Assembly (NCBI GenBank): GCA_900549475.1
Contig: UROF01000009.1
Location: 1-64,000 of the forward strand
Direction: 5' to 3'
DNA length: 64,000 nucleotides
Origin: an uncultured Eubacteriales bacterium
Lineage (GTDB): Bacteria > Bacillota > Clostridia > Oscillospirales > Oscillospiraceae
Positions within the stretch are counted from its first letter, which is position 1, and the number at the start of each line of letters is the position of its first letter. The notes beneath the pieces were generated by a model that saw nothing but the letters and a program-made list of their open reading frames with translations, was not told where the DNA came from and searched no databases. Positions 16,845-25,570 of this stretch are shown in pieces. Position numbers and translations under genes: made by a program.

Positions 16845-18594
16845 CGCAGTTGCCGAACGTCCCGCCGTCAAGACCCCCTGGATCAAAAACCTGGGGGACG
16901 TGCCCGCCCATCTTACCTACGAGCGGCGGAGCATGTACCGGGCGGTAGAGGAGATCGCTGAAAAATATCCCAACCATATAGCGTACATATTCATGGGCAA
17001 AAAGACCACCTACCGGACTTTGATCCAGGAGATCCACGTCTGCGCCCGGGCCTTCAAGTCCATCGGCATCCGCCCCGGCGACAAGGTGACCCTTGCCATG
17101 CCCAACTGCCCCCAGACCGTGGTGGCTTTCTACGCCCTGAATCTGGTGGGCGCCATCGCCAACATGATCCACCCCCTCTCCAGTGAGAAGGAGATCGAGT
17201 TCTACCTCAAGGCCTCCGGCTCCATTTCCGCCATCACTTTGGATCAGTTCTACCACAAGTTTGAGGCCATCCGGCAGAATGTGGACCTGGACAACATCAT
17301 CATCGCCTCCATCAAGGACGCCCTGGCCCAGCCCATCAAGGCCGGTTACATGCTTACCGAGGGCCGCAAGCAGCAGAAGATCCCCAAGGACGCCCCCATC
17401 CTCCGCTGGAATGAGTTCCTCCGCCGGGGACGGTCTTATCACTGGAAGTATCAGGCGGAGACAGATCCCGACAGCACCGCCGTTATCCTCTACTCCGGCG
17501 GCACCACCGGCACCACCAAGGGCATTCTTCTCAGCCACATGAACTTCAACGCTCTGGCCGCCCAGATCATTGCCACCAACCCCTTCTTCCGGCCCGGCGA
17601 CCGGATGCTGGCGGTAATGCCCATGTTCCACGGCTTTGGCCTGGGCGTGTCCATCCACTCCATGCTGGCCAGCGGCGGCTGCTGCATTCTGGTGCCCCGG
17701 TTCACTGCTGAGAGCTACGCCAAGCTTCTCCTCAAGTACCGCTGCAACCTCATCGCCGGTGTCCCCACCCTCTACGAGGCCCTGCTGCGTCTGCCCAAGA
17801 TGAAGGACGCGGACCTCAGCTGCCTCAAGGGCGTCTACTCCGGCGGCGACAGCCTCAGCGTGGAGCTGAAGAAGCGTTTTGACAAATTCCTCTACGACCA
17901 CCACGCCGTGGTCCAGGTCCGGGAGGGCTACGGCACCACCGAGTGCGTCACCGCCTCCTGCCTGACTCCCAGCCACATGGCCAAGGAGGGCTCCATCGGT
18001 CTGCCCTTCCCGGACACCTACTACAAGATCGTCCGCCCCGGCACCCAGGAGGAGGTGCCCTACGGTGAGGACGGCGAGATCTGCCTCAGCGGCCCCACGG
18101 TGATGCTGGGCTACATGAACAACCCCGAGGAGACAGCCCAGACCCTGCAAGTCCACCCCGACGGTCTCACCTGGGTCCACACCGGAGACCTGGGCTCCAT
18201 GGACGACGACGGCTTCGTCTACTTCAAGCAGCGCATCAAGCGCATGATCGTCACCAGCGGCTACAACGTCTACCCCTCCCAGCTGGAGAACGTGTTTGAC
18301 GCCCACGAGCTGGTGCAGATGAGCTGCGTCATCGGTGTGCCTGACCCCCTGAAGATGCAGAAGGTGAAGGCCTTCATCATGCTCAAGCCCGGGGTCCCCG
18401 CCGATCAGAACACCAAGGACACCCTTATGGCCTACGCCAAAAAGAACATCGCCAAGTACGCCCTCCCCTACGACATCGAGTTCCGCTCGGAGCTGCCCAA
18501 GACCCTGGTGGGCAAGGTAGCTTACCGGGTGCTGGAGGAGGAGGAGATGGAAAAGCTGGCTCAGCAGCAGGCTGAAGCCTCCCCCAAGGCGTGA
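16837..18594 (+). CDS. AMP-dependent acyl-CoA synthetase/ligase
   Basis: A 585-residue member of the adenylate-forming (ANL) family. It has the P-loop-like ILYSGGTTGTTKG at about residues 216-228, the GYGTTEC motif, HTGDLGSMDDDGFVYFKQRIKRMI and a C-terminal lysine segment (KTLVGKVAYR). It activates a carboxylic acid with ATP to acyl-AMP and then acyl-CoA. Chain length cannot be read from sequence; overall it resembles medium/long-chain fatty acid ligases. Translational coupling to the E2-like acyltransferase suggests that the two act in succession. Confidence 0.92.
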   Translation: MSNAVAERPAVKTPWIKNLGDVPAHLTYERRSMYRAVEEIAEKYPNHIAYIFMGKKTTYRTLIQEIHVCARAFKSIGIRPGDKVTLAMPNCPQTVVAFYALNLVGAIANMIHPLSSEKEIEFYLKASGSISAITLDQFYHKFEAIRQNVDLDNIIIASIKDALAQPIKAGYMLTEGRKQQKIPKDAPILRWNEFLRRGRSYHWKYQAETDPDSTAVILYSGGTTGTTKGILLSHMNFNALAAQIIATNPFFRPGDRMLAVMPMFHGFGLGVSIHSMLASGGCCILVPRFTAESYAKLLLKYRCNLIAGVPTLYEALLRLPKMKDADLSCLKGVYSGGDSLSVELKKRFDKFLYDHHAVVQVREGYGTTECVTASCLTPSHMAKEGSIGLPFPDTYYKIVRPGTQEEVPYGEDGEICLSGPTVMLGYMNNPEETAQTLQVHPDGLTWVHTGDLGSMDDDGFVYFKQRIKRMIVTSGYNVYPSQLENVFDAHELVQMSCVIGVPDPLKMQKVKAFIMLKPGVPADQNTKDTLMAYAKKNIAKYALPYDIEFRSELPKTLVGKVAYRVLEEEEMEKLAQQQAEASPKA

Positions 18595-18610
18595 TTCCAC
18601 CTCCATCAGC

Positions 18611-18642
18611 GGGGCCCGTCCCTGGACGGGTCCCCCTTTTTT
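18611..18642 (+). terminator. Terminator after the acyl-CoA ligase
   Basis: GGGGCCCGTCC pairs with GGACGGGTCCCC (one bulge) and is followed by CTTTTTT. Confidence 0.8.
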
Positions 18643-18676
18643 GCTGTCCTTTGGCGGGGGCACACCGTCTCCCCCC

Positions 18677-18705
18677 TTGTCCTTGCGGATATTTTGTGGT
18701 AGACT
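18677..18705 (+). promoter_or_regulatory. Probable sigma-A promoter of the ATP-grasp operon
   Basis: TTGTCC at 18677-18682 and TAGACT at 18700-18705, spacing 17. The elements are imperfect, but the position just after a terminator and about 90 bases before the first gene fits. Confidence 0.5.
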
Positions 18706-18792
18706 TAACAGTTGAAAATACGCCCATCCGGCGGCTGACCGCCGGGCGATTTTGGGCATACTAAGGGGAACGGCTCCCCGGGAAGGACTCCT

Positions 18793-19983
18793 ATGATCGC
18801 TATTGTCACCGACGTCCACTACCGTATGTCCCTGGCGCTGATCCGGGATCTCAGCCAGGCGGGGGTAGAGGTCATCACCTGTGAATGGGAGGGCCATCGG
18901 GAGAATCCCGCCTCCCCGGCTTTGGGGGCCATGTCCCGCCATACCAGCCGCCATGTATGGCTGCCGGAGGACCAGGGGGCCCAGCCCATTTGGGAGCTGT
19001 GCCGGGAGGTCATGGAGGAGCGGGGAGAGCGCCCGGCCCTGCTGCCCGCAGGCGCCGCCACGCTGGCAGCGGTGGCGGCTGACCGGGAACGATTCAGCAC
19101 AGTGTGCGGCCTCTGTATCCCCACGCCGGAGCAGCTGGACCTCTTCAACAGCAAGGAGCGGCTGGCAGCACTAGCCGCCTCTCTGGGGGTTCCGGTCCCG
19201 GAAGCCTACGTCCGGCAGGAGGATGAGCCGGTGGAGGACTTTGTCCGGCGGCTGCCCCTGCCCTGCGTCATCAAGCCGGTGTGCGGAGAGAAGCTGGGCT
19301 TAACCGCCGCCGCCCGCTACGCCATTGTCCGCTCCCCGGAGGAGGCGGAGGCCCACTACCGCCGCTTTGCCTCTCTCAGCGGGGAAGCGCCGGTAGTGCA
19401 GACCTACCTGTCCGGTGCAGGCCTTGGCTGTGATGTGGTGGCAGACCGGGGCAGCATTGCCGCCGCCATCTGCCACCAGCGCATCCGGGAATACCCGGTT
19501 ACCGGCGGGCCCTCCTCCTGCTGCCGGTGTGTAGACCGGCCTGAGCTGCGGGATTATGCCCAGCGGCTGGTGCAGGAAACGGGCTACACCGGCCTTGCCA
19601 TGTTCGAATTCAAGGAGGACGGCCAGGGCCGTCCCCATCTGCTGGAGGTAAACCCCCGGATCTGGGGTACCTTCCCTCTCACCCGGGTCTCCCGCAGCGG
19701 TATTCCCCTGCTGTGGGCTATTCTTTCCTACAACGCCGGGAACCCCGGTGCCCCCCTCTCTCTGCCCCACGTCTCCGCTCCTCTGCAGCGGAAGATGATC
19801 TTTGCCGCCTCAGACCTGATGGCGGGGCTGGGTTACGCCCGGCGGGGCCACCCCGGTGCGCTGTTTGCCGCCCTGGGGGATTTCCTCAATCCCGCCGTCC
19901 GGGACGGGCTCTTTGAGTGGAGGGATATGCTGCCGGGCCTTGCCTACTACCGCTCCCTCATCACAAAGGAGAAACAGGGATGA
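18793..19983 (+). CDS. ATP-grasp domain protein (carbamoyl-phosphate-synthase-like ligase)
   Basis: A 396-residue cytoplasmic protein. After a pre-ATP-grasp domain (MIAIVTDVHYRMSLALIRDL) comes an ATP-grasp fold: the ATP-binding lysine lies in CVIKPVCGEK at about residues 156-165, and the metal-binding Glu/Asn in LLEVNPRIWGTFPL at about 281-294. Such enzymes join a carboxylate to an amine or similar nucleophile through an acyl-phosphate. The substrates are unknown. It is the first gene of a three-gene operon with a PHP phosphoesterase (stop and start overlap by 4 bases) and a polysaccharide deacetylase, which hints at cell-surface modification. Confidence 0.88.
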   Translation: MIAIVTDVHYRMSLALIRDLSQAGVEVITCEWEGHRENPASPALGAMSRHTSRHVWLPEDQGAQPIWELCREVMEERGERPALLPAGAATLAAVAADRERFSTVCGLCIPTPEQLDLFNSKERLAALAASLGVPVPEAYVRQEDEPVEDFVRRLPLPCVIKPVCGEKLGLTAAARYAIVRSPEEAEAHYRRFASLSGEAPVVQTYLSGAGLGCDVVADRGSIAAAICHQRIREYPVTGGPSSCCRCVDRPELRDYAQRLVQETGYTGLAMFEFKEDGQGRPHLLEVNPRIWGTFPLTRVSRSGIPLLWAILSYNAGNPGAPLSLPHVSAPLQRKMIFAASDLMAGLGYARRGHPGALFAALGDFLNPAVRDGLFEWRDMLPGLAYYRSLITKEKQG

Positions 19984-20708
19984 CCACCTACTACGCCGAT
20001 CTCCATGTCCACACTGCCGCCTCTCTGGATGGCCGGTCCTCTCTGGAGGACCTGACAGCCGCCGCGGCGGCGGCAGGGCTCCACGCCATGGCCGTCACCG
20101 ACCACGACCAGTGCACCCCGGTTCCGGCGGCCATGAACGGCATTTTACTGATCCCCGGCTGCGAGATCTCCACCAAGTCTGGCCATATCACCGGTCTTTT
20201 CCTGGAGCGTCCTGTGGACCTTGCCGCCCTGGGGCGGCTGCCGGAGCCGGAGGCCGCTGTGGCGGCCATCCGTGAGGCCGGGGGCCTTGCGGTCCTGGCC
20301 CACCCCTTCCACCGTCCAGGCCGTCAGGGGGCGGACTATGCCTTTCCTCTAGATGCTGTGGAGGCGGTCAACGCCCGGGCCTGCTTCAAAAACCCTGCCG
20401 CCAATGACCAGGCGGCTGCCTTTGCCGCCCGGCGGCAGCTTCCTTCCGTGGGCGGCAGCGACGCCCACGACGCCAAGGAGGTAGGCAACGCCCGCACCGC
20501 CCTGACGGCGGAGACGCTGACCCTCCCCGCCCTGCGGGAAGCCCTGGCGGCAGGCCGCAGTCAGGCTCTGCTGCAAAAGAACACTCCCCACATCCGCAAA
20601 GGGCTCTCCCAGTGGACCAAGGCCCGGCGGCAGGGAGGCGTATACCGCATCTGCCGGGCTGCCGCGTATGTGGGCTACTGCGCCATACTGGATATTTCCC
20701 GCCGCTGA
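19980..20708 (+). CDS. PHP-domain metal-dependent phosphoesterase
   Basis: A 242-residue protein of the PHP family. It retains the metal-site motifs DLHVHT near residue 7, VTDHDQ near 39, GCEIS, LAHPFH and GSDAHD. PHP enzymes hydrolyse phosphate esters (for example histidinol phosphate or 3',5'-nucleoside bisphosphates) with a multinuclear metal site; the substrate here is not clear. The ATG at 19980 overlaps the stop of the ATP-grasp gene. The C-terminal 45 residues, rich in Arg/Lys and then hydrophobic (ICRAAAYVGYCAIL), go beyond the catalytic core. Confidence 0.88.
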   Translation: MTTYYADLHVHTAASLDGRSSLEDLTAAAAAAGLHAMAVTDHDQCTPVPAAMNGILLIPGCEISTKSGHITGLFLERPVDLAALGRLPEPEAAVAAIREAGGLAVLAHPFHRPGRQGADYAFPLDAVEAVNARACFKNPAANDQAAAFAARRQLPSVGGSDAHDAKEVGNARTALTAETLTLPALREALAAGRSQALLQKNTPHIRKGLSQWTKARRQGGVYRICRAAAYVGYCAILDISRR

Positions 20709-20749
20709 ACACAGGCGGACAGCTATATTTCTCACAGGAGGTCCTTCCT

Positions 20750-22099
20750 ATGTCACTCGTCACCAAGGGCATCGGCCTTGCCAAAAAGGCCAAGCACCGC
20801 TTTCAGGATCAGATCCGGGAGCGGACTCCCGTCTACCTCTCCCCGGTACGCCGCATTGAGCGGGTAGCCACGGAGGAGCGGATCTGCGCCATGACCTTCG
20901 ATGACGGTCCCTGCGCTCTCCCTGCCAACCCGGACCATTTCCGGGGCAAGCCTCTGACGCTGGTACTGGCGGAAACGCTGGAGCACTACGGAGCCAAGGG
21001 CACCTTCGACGTGGTGGGGGATACCTCCCACAACTACCCCGACAAAGCGGGCAAACACGGCTCTGCCTCCTGGGGCGGCATCTCCTATGACCACTACCCC
21101 GACTTCAAGAAGGATGACAAGGGCGGCGTGGTCCACTGTCCGGAGCTGGTGACACGGCTGCTGGCAGGGGGCCATGAGATCACCAGCCACACCTATTCCC
21201 ACATTCTCTTTGGCTGGAAGCCTCTGGTCTATGGCCGCCGGAAGTACCTCTCCGGTCTGGAGCCTGTGGTCCAGGACCTGAAGAAGCTCCACGGCACCAT
21301 GGAGAAGGGCTGGGGTTATCCCATCCGTCTCTCCCGTCCCCCCCACTATGTGGACGGCATCAAGGGCGGCTTTACCAGCTATGACGCCTACGCCCTGATG
21401 GGCTACCAGTATATGGCCGCCAGCTTTGACGGCGCCGGATGGCTGCCCCTCGCCTCCTATGAGGCGGAGGTGGAGGCTACCTGGAAGCCCATGGAACGGA
21501 TCCTCCTGGAAAATCCCGACTATTTCCGGGGCCAGATCATCTTCCAGAAGGACGGCTTCAACATGGCCCGGCGCACTCCGGTGGCCGACGGTCTGGATAA
21601 GCAGCTGCAGCTGCTCACCGATCACGGCTACAAAGTGGTTACTGTCTCGGAGCTGCTGGAGCGCTCCCCCTTCCGGGATGCCCTTCCCAGCAGTGATATC
21701 GGCGCCGCCGCCCGGCGGCTCCTGGGCCACGGCTGGTGCGTGGCGTTCCAGGACAACACCCTGCGGCCGGACACCGTCCTCACCCGGGGCGCTCTGGCTA
21801 TGCTGGCCTTTGGCTGTGAGACCATCCGCCAGCGGATCAAGCTGGTCCGCTCCGGCCGGGCTCCCTTCCGGGATATGGCGCCCCGGCACCCCTATGCCGC
21901 CGCCGCTGTGCTGGCCGACGAGACCGGCGCACTGCGGGCGGAAAACGGCCGTTTCCGGCCTGATGCACCGGTAACACCTGAAGAGCTGCGCCGCTTCTTT
22001 GAGGTCCGGCTGGGCCGCTCCTGCGGAGATATTCCCAGTCAGATCACCCACGGACAGTTTTTTCTTCTGGCTGACTCCCTCATGGGCAGAGGCCAGTAA
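20750..22099 (+). CDS. Polysaccharide deacetylase with SLH-like C-terminal repeats, no signal peptide
   Basis: A 449-residue protein. The NodB-like domain begins with ICAMTFDDGPCAL (catalytic and metal Asp pair) and includes GHEITSHTYSH, the metal-binding H-x3-H motif. From about residue 315 the protein contains S-layer-homology-like stretches: FQDNTLRPDTVLTRGALAML, then PFRDMAPRHPYAAAAVL with FRPDAPVTPEELRRF. No signal peptide or membrane anchor is visible at the N-terminus, which is unusual for a cell-wall deacetylase. AGGAGG at 20736-20741 fixes the ATG at 20750. Third gene of the ATP-grasp operon. Confidence 0.85.
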   Translation: MSLVTKGIGLAKKAKHRFQDQIRERTPVYLSPVRRIERVATEERICAMTFDDGPCALPANPDHFRGKPLTLVLAETLEHYGAKGTFDVVGDTSHNYPDKAGKHGSASWGGISYDHYPDFKKDDKGGVVHCPELVTRLLAGGHEITSHTYSHILFGWKPLVYGRRKYLSGLEPVVQDLKKLHGTMEKGWGYPIRLSRPPHYVDGIKGGFTSYDAYALMGYQYMAASFDGAGWLPLASYEAEVEATWKPMERILLENPDYFRGQIIFQKDGFNMARRTPVADGLDKQLQLLTDHGYKVVTVSELLERSPFRDALPSSDIGAAARRLLGHGWCVAFQDNTLRPDTVLTRGALAMLAFGCETIRQRIKLVRSGRAPFRDMAPRHPYAAAAVLADETGALRAENGRFRPDAPVTPEELRRFFEVRLGRSCGDIPSQITHGQFFLLADSLMGRGQ

Positions 22100-22125
22100 C
22101 GACGATAACAGAAAGGATGAGCGTT

Positions 22126-23238
22126 ATGTCTTCCTCCCAAGTTTACTTCACCAATCTGCGGGCCAAGCCCGGCGACAACCTGCTGGACAAGCTGGAGCGC
22201 CTGATCACCAAGGCTGGCATGGGCAACATCGACTTTGAGGGCAAATATGTGGCCATCAAGATCCACTTCGGCGAGCCGGGAAATCTGGCCTACCTGCGGC
22301 CCAACTACGCCAAAGTGGTGGTGGACTTTATCAAGGCCCGGGGCGGAAAGCCCTTCCTCACCGACTGCAACACCCTGTACATCGGCGGGCGGAAAAACGC
22401 TCTGGATCACCTGGAGAGCGCCTATACCAACGGCTATAACCCCTTCACCGTGGGCTGCCACCTGATCATCGCCGATGGTCTGAAGGGCACTGACGAGGCC
22501 TATGTGCCCGTGGTAGGCGGCGAATATGTCAAGGAGGCCAAGATCGGCCGGGCGGTGATGGATGCGGATATCGTCATCTCTCTGAACCACTTCAAGGGCC
22601 ATGAGGCCACCGGCTTCGGCGGCGCTCTGAAGAACCTGGGCATGGGCTGCGGCTCCCGGGCGGGCAAGATGGAGATGCACTCCGCCGGAAAGCCCCACAC
22701 TGACCGCGACCTGTGCATCGGCTGCGGCGCCTGCCAGCGGATCTGCGCCCACGGCGCCCCCATCATGACCGACAAGCGTATCACCATCGATCACGACAAG
22801 TGCGTGGGCTGCGGCCGCTGCATCGGTGTGTGTCCCAAGGATGCCATCCTTCCCGCCAGCGATGAGAGTAATGACATTCTCAACTGCAAGATCGCAGAAT
22901 ACACCAAGGCGGTGGTAGACGGACGCCCCTGCTTCCACATCAACCTGGTGATGGACGTGGCCCCCAACTGTGACTGCCGCGGGGAAAATGACGCCAACAT
23001 CGTCCCCGATGTGGGCATGTTCGCCTCCTTTGACCCGGTGGCCCTGGATGTGGCCTGTGCCGACGCGGTGAACCGTCAGCCGGTCCTGCCCGGCACCCAG
23101 CTGGAGGAGATGAGCCACAGCCACACCGGCGATCACTTCCATGTCAACCATCCCGACACCAACTGGCGCTCCTGCGTGGAGCACGCGGAGAAGCTGGGGC
23201 TGGGTACCCAGTCCTATGAGCTTATCACCGTAAAGTGA
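22126..23238 (+). CDS. DUF362 protein with two 4Fe-4S ferredoxin motifs
   Basis: A 370-residue iron-sulfur protein. A DUF362 domain (VAIKIHFGEPGN, LNHFKGHEATGFGGALKNLGMG) is interrupted near residues 190-235 by two ferredoxin motifs, CIGCGACQRIC and CVGCGRCIGVCPKDAI, giving two 4Fe-4S clusters. Proteins like this are common in anaerobes as uncharacterised electron-transfer or maturation factors. I chose ATG 22126 because the AAAGG site at 22112-22116 is well placed for it and too close to the ATG at 22117. It follows the deacetylase by 26 bases and may belong to the same transcript. Confidence 0.9.
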   Translation: MSSSQVYFTNLRAKPGDNLLDKLERLITKAGMGNIDFEGKYVAIKIHFGEPGNLAYLRPNYAKVVVDFIKARGGKPFLTDCNTLYIGGRKNALDHLESAYTNGYNPFTVGCHLIIADGLKGTDEAYVPVVGGEYVKEAKIGRAVMDADIVISLNHFKGHEATGFGGALKNLGMGCGSRAGKMEMHSAGKPHTDRDLCIGCGACQRICAHGAPIMTDKRITIDHDKCVGCGRCIGVCPKDAILPASDESNDILNCKIAEYTKAVVDGRPCFHINLVMDVAPNCDCRGENDANIVPDVGMFASFDPVALDVACADAVNRQPVLPGTQLEEMSHSHTGDHFHVNHPDTNWRSCVEHAEKLGLGTQSYELITVK

Positions 23239-23256
23239 CTCCTTTTCCATAAAAAG

Positions 23257-23286
23257 AAGGTCCCGGCGCACATGCGCCGGGGCCTT
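23257..23286. terminator. Bidirectional terminator between the DUF362 gene and the gamma-carbonic anhydrase
   Basis: AAGGTCCCGGCGCA pairs with TGCGCCGGGGCCTT. The T-tract is stronger on the minus strand (TTCTTTTT), ending the carbonic-anhydrase-like transcript. Confidence 0.8.
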
Positions 23287-23297
23287 TCCCATGTTCG

Positions 23298-23819
23298 TTA
23301 CTCCTCGCAGGCGGGAGGGAGCTCCTCCCGGCCTATAGCCACATAGTGCTCAGCGTTGGCCAGGGTCTCCATGGCCTCCTCCTCTGTCACGGAGCGGACC
23401 ACCTTTCCCGGTACGCCCATGACCATGCTGCCCGGCGGGATGATCTTGCCGGGAGGCACCAGGGCCCCGGCAGCAATGATGCTGCCCCGTCCGATGACAC
23501 AGCCATCCAGGAGCGTAGCACCCATGCCGATCAGGCAGCCGTCCTCCACGGTGCAGCTGTGGAGAATGGCGCCATGTCCCACCACCACATTGGTCCCCAC
23601 CGTCACCGGCTTACCGATGGCACAGTGGACCGTACAGTTGTCCTGGATGTTGGAACCGTCCCCGATGCGTATGGGCGCCTCGTCCCCCCGCAGGACCGCG
23701 CCGTACCACAGCGTGACGAAGGCGCCTAACGTCACATCCCCGATCACCGCCGCGTTCTCCGCTGCCCGGGCGGAATGGGAGATCTCCGGCATCTTTCCCC
23801 GGGATCCTCGAATCATCAT
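23298..23819 (-). CDS. Gamma-carbonic-anhydrase-like left-handed beta-helix protein
   Basis: A 173-residue hexapeptide-repeat protein (repeats such as VTIGTN/IGDGSN). The three metal-ligand histidines of the gamma class are present in TVHCAIG and GHGAILHSC. Such proteins are trimers; some are true carbonic anhydrases, others are acyltransferase relatives of unknown role. A carbonic anhydrase would fit a CO2-using metabolism, but that link is inference. The gene stands alone between converging and divergent neighbours. Confidence 0.88.
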   Translation of the reverse strand: MMIRGSRGKMPEISHSARAAENAAVIGDVTLGAFVTLWYGAVLRGDEAPIRIGDGSNIQDNCTVHCAIGKPVTVGTNVVVGHGAILHSCTVEDGCLIGMGATLLDGCVIGRGSIIAAGALVPPGKIIPPGSMVMGVPGKVVRSVTEEEAMETLANAEHYVAIGREELPPACEE

Positions 23820-23941
23820 CGTCCCTGCCTCCTTATTCGCGGTACTTTGGCCAGCCGGGGCCGCCGCCCCGGCTTTCTGCCATAATTGTACCCCGCAAGG
23901 CGGAAAAAATCAATTCATACCCGACAGAAGGCAGCCACTTC

Positions 23942-25351
23942 TCATTTGCCCCGTCTGGAAGCTATGATCCCTGCCAGGGCCAGCGCCGCCGCCACGAACC
24001 ACATTACCAGTATGATCACGCCCAGTGTCTGGACAGGCCCAACGCCGTCGGAAAATGTAAAGGGCCAGGACAGGCGGTAGGAATCATCGCTCCAGCCGTT
24101 GCCCAGCATGATGCGGTCCACAGCCCAGGGTGAGAGCCACAGCCACAGTCCCAGCCAGGCAAAGCAGAGGGTCCCTCTGGCCCAAAGTCCAACCGGTACA
24201 TACCGTCCCAGGGCCATCAGCCCCCAGGGCAGGGACAGCCCCACCAATGTTACCGGGACCCCCACGCTCCACAGCCAGTTTCCGCCGTCATACCACTGGC
24301 CCACGGCCAGCAGCAGGAACAGCAGTGCTGTCTCCACAGTAAACCACGCCAGCAGCTTATTGCGGCCGATAAAAGGTCCCAGAGGCAGCTGCCACAGCAG
24401 TACCGGCAGGATAAACAGGCTCAAACCGAACAGTACGCCCACCGCCGCCATGGGAAACCAGTCCCCGCCGCTGTACAGGCACCCCGTAAGAAGCAGCAGC
24501 TCCAGCAGTACCGTCTCCGCCGCCAGATACACGCTCAGCCGCCGTCCCTCCAGCGCCTCCGGCAGGGGAAGCTGCCGCAGCAGCACCGGCAGGATGAACA
24601 GGCTCAAACCGAACAGTACGCCTACCGCCGCCATGGGAAACCAGTCCCCGCCGCTGTACAGGCACCCTGTAAGAAGCAGCAGCTCCAGCAGCACCGTCTC
24701 CGCCGCCAGATATGCGCTCAGCCGCCGCCCCTCCAGCGCCGGCAGAGGCAGCTGCCACAGCAGCACCGGCACCATAAACAGGCTCGCGCCAAACAGCACA
24801 CTTATACCCGCCATGGGAAACCAGTCCCCGCCGCTGTACAGGCAACACACCAGCAGCAGCAATTCCAGAGAAGCCAGGGCACCTCCCAGGGAGATGCTGG
24901 CCCGATAGGGTACCAGCTCCTGCCGCAGACCTACCAGGGCGGGGACCAGGGTCAGGGAGGCCGCCAGCAGCACCGCCGCCAGGGCGATCCAAAACCAGCT
25001 GAGGGTGCCCTGGGAGGCCAGATTTCCTATGGCGCAGCCCAGCAGGATGGCGCCGTAGATCACATACTGGACCACCCGGTAGGTCCGGGTCAGGCGGAGG
25101 TACTTTTCCGCCAGGCGTTCGGCGGTGCGCCGCTCCGTGTCCACACTGGCGGTGAGCAGCTCGTGCTCGCTGACGTCCAGCACCGCGCAGATGTCCCGCA
25201 GCAGCGTCACATCCGGGTAGCTGAGCCCCCGCTCCCACTTGCTCACCGCCGATTCTGTCACATACAGTTTGTCGGCAAACTCCCGCTGGGTCATCCCCAG
25301 CTCCTTGCGCCGCCGGCAGATATATTCACCAAAACGTTTTTTGCTCTCCAT
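23942..25351 (-). CDS. HTH (XRE-type) protein with tandem membrane modules
   Basis: A 469-residue protein. Residues 1-70 form a Cro/C1-type helix-turn-helix (GMTQREFADKLYVTESAVSKWERG). A long membrane region follows, in which a roughly 61-residue two-helix module carrying CLYSGGDWFPM occurs three times almost identically and once in degenerate form. DNA-binding proteins tethered to the membrane in this way are common in gut Clostridia, usually as sensors of envelope state, but this family is not characterised. The ATG at 25351 follows a GAGGAG site. It is divergent from the DUF2461 gene. Confidence 0.85.
   Translation of the reverse strand: MESKKRFGEYICRRRKELGMTQREFADKLYVTESAVSKWERGLSYPDVTLLRDICAVLDVSEHELLTASVDTERRTAERLAEKYLRLTRTYRVVQYVIYGAILLGCAIGNLASQGTLSWFWIALAAVLLAASLTLVPALVGLRQELVPYRASISLGGALASLELLLLVCCLYSGGDWFPMAGISVLFGASLFMVPVLLWQLPLPALEGRRLSAYLAAETVLLELLLLTGCLYSGGDWFPMAAVGVLFGLSLFILPVLLRQLPLPEALEGRRLSVYLAAETVLLELLLLTGCLYSGGDWFPMAAVGVLFGLSLFILPVLLWQLPLGPFIGRNKLLAWFTVETALLFLLLAVGQWYDGGNWLWSVGVPVTLVGLSLPWGLMALGRYVPVGLWARGTLCFAWLGLWLWLSPWAVDRIMLGNGWSDDSYRLSWPFTFSDGVGPVQTLGVIILVMWFVAAALALAGIIASRRGK
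24188..24916 (-). repeat. Four tandem ~183-bp repeats inside the HTH membrane protein
   Basis: Units lie at about 24737-24916, 24554-24736, 24371-24553 and 24188-24370 (gene order). The middle two are nearly identical in DNA; the first is close and the last has diverged. Matching landmarks are 183 and then 180 bases apart, and the frame is kept. Confidence 0.88.
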
Positions 25352-25504
25352 GTTGTTTTGCTCCTCGCTTCTCAAGGTCCTGCAGGTCGGCTCCACCTTA
25401 TACCCATCCCGGCGCAAAGTCAATAAAATCCCCTCGATTTGCTGCTCGACTGTTAGGAAAGTCCTGTATTTCCAATGGTTCCCGGGCTTTCCAATGCTGT
25501 CCCC

Positions 25505-25533
25505 TTGACAAGGAGTTTTTCGCTGGATATGAT
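25505..25533 (+). promoter_or_regulatory. Sigma-A promoter of the DUF2461 gene
   Basis: TTGACA at 25505-25510 and TATGAT at 25528-25533, spacing 17. Confidence 0.8.
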
Positions 25534-25570
25534 GATACCGATCAAGAACCCACGAGAAAGGAGCAATGTT

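Noticed and set aside
16777..18954. 725-residue open frame on the minus strand
   Set aside because: Antisense to the acyl-CoA ligase and crosses a terminator; no recognisable domain.
24188..24916. CRISPR-like or mobile repeat array
   Set aside because: The repeats are about 183 bases long, in frame, without spacers, and encode membrane helices of one protein.
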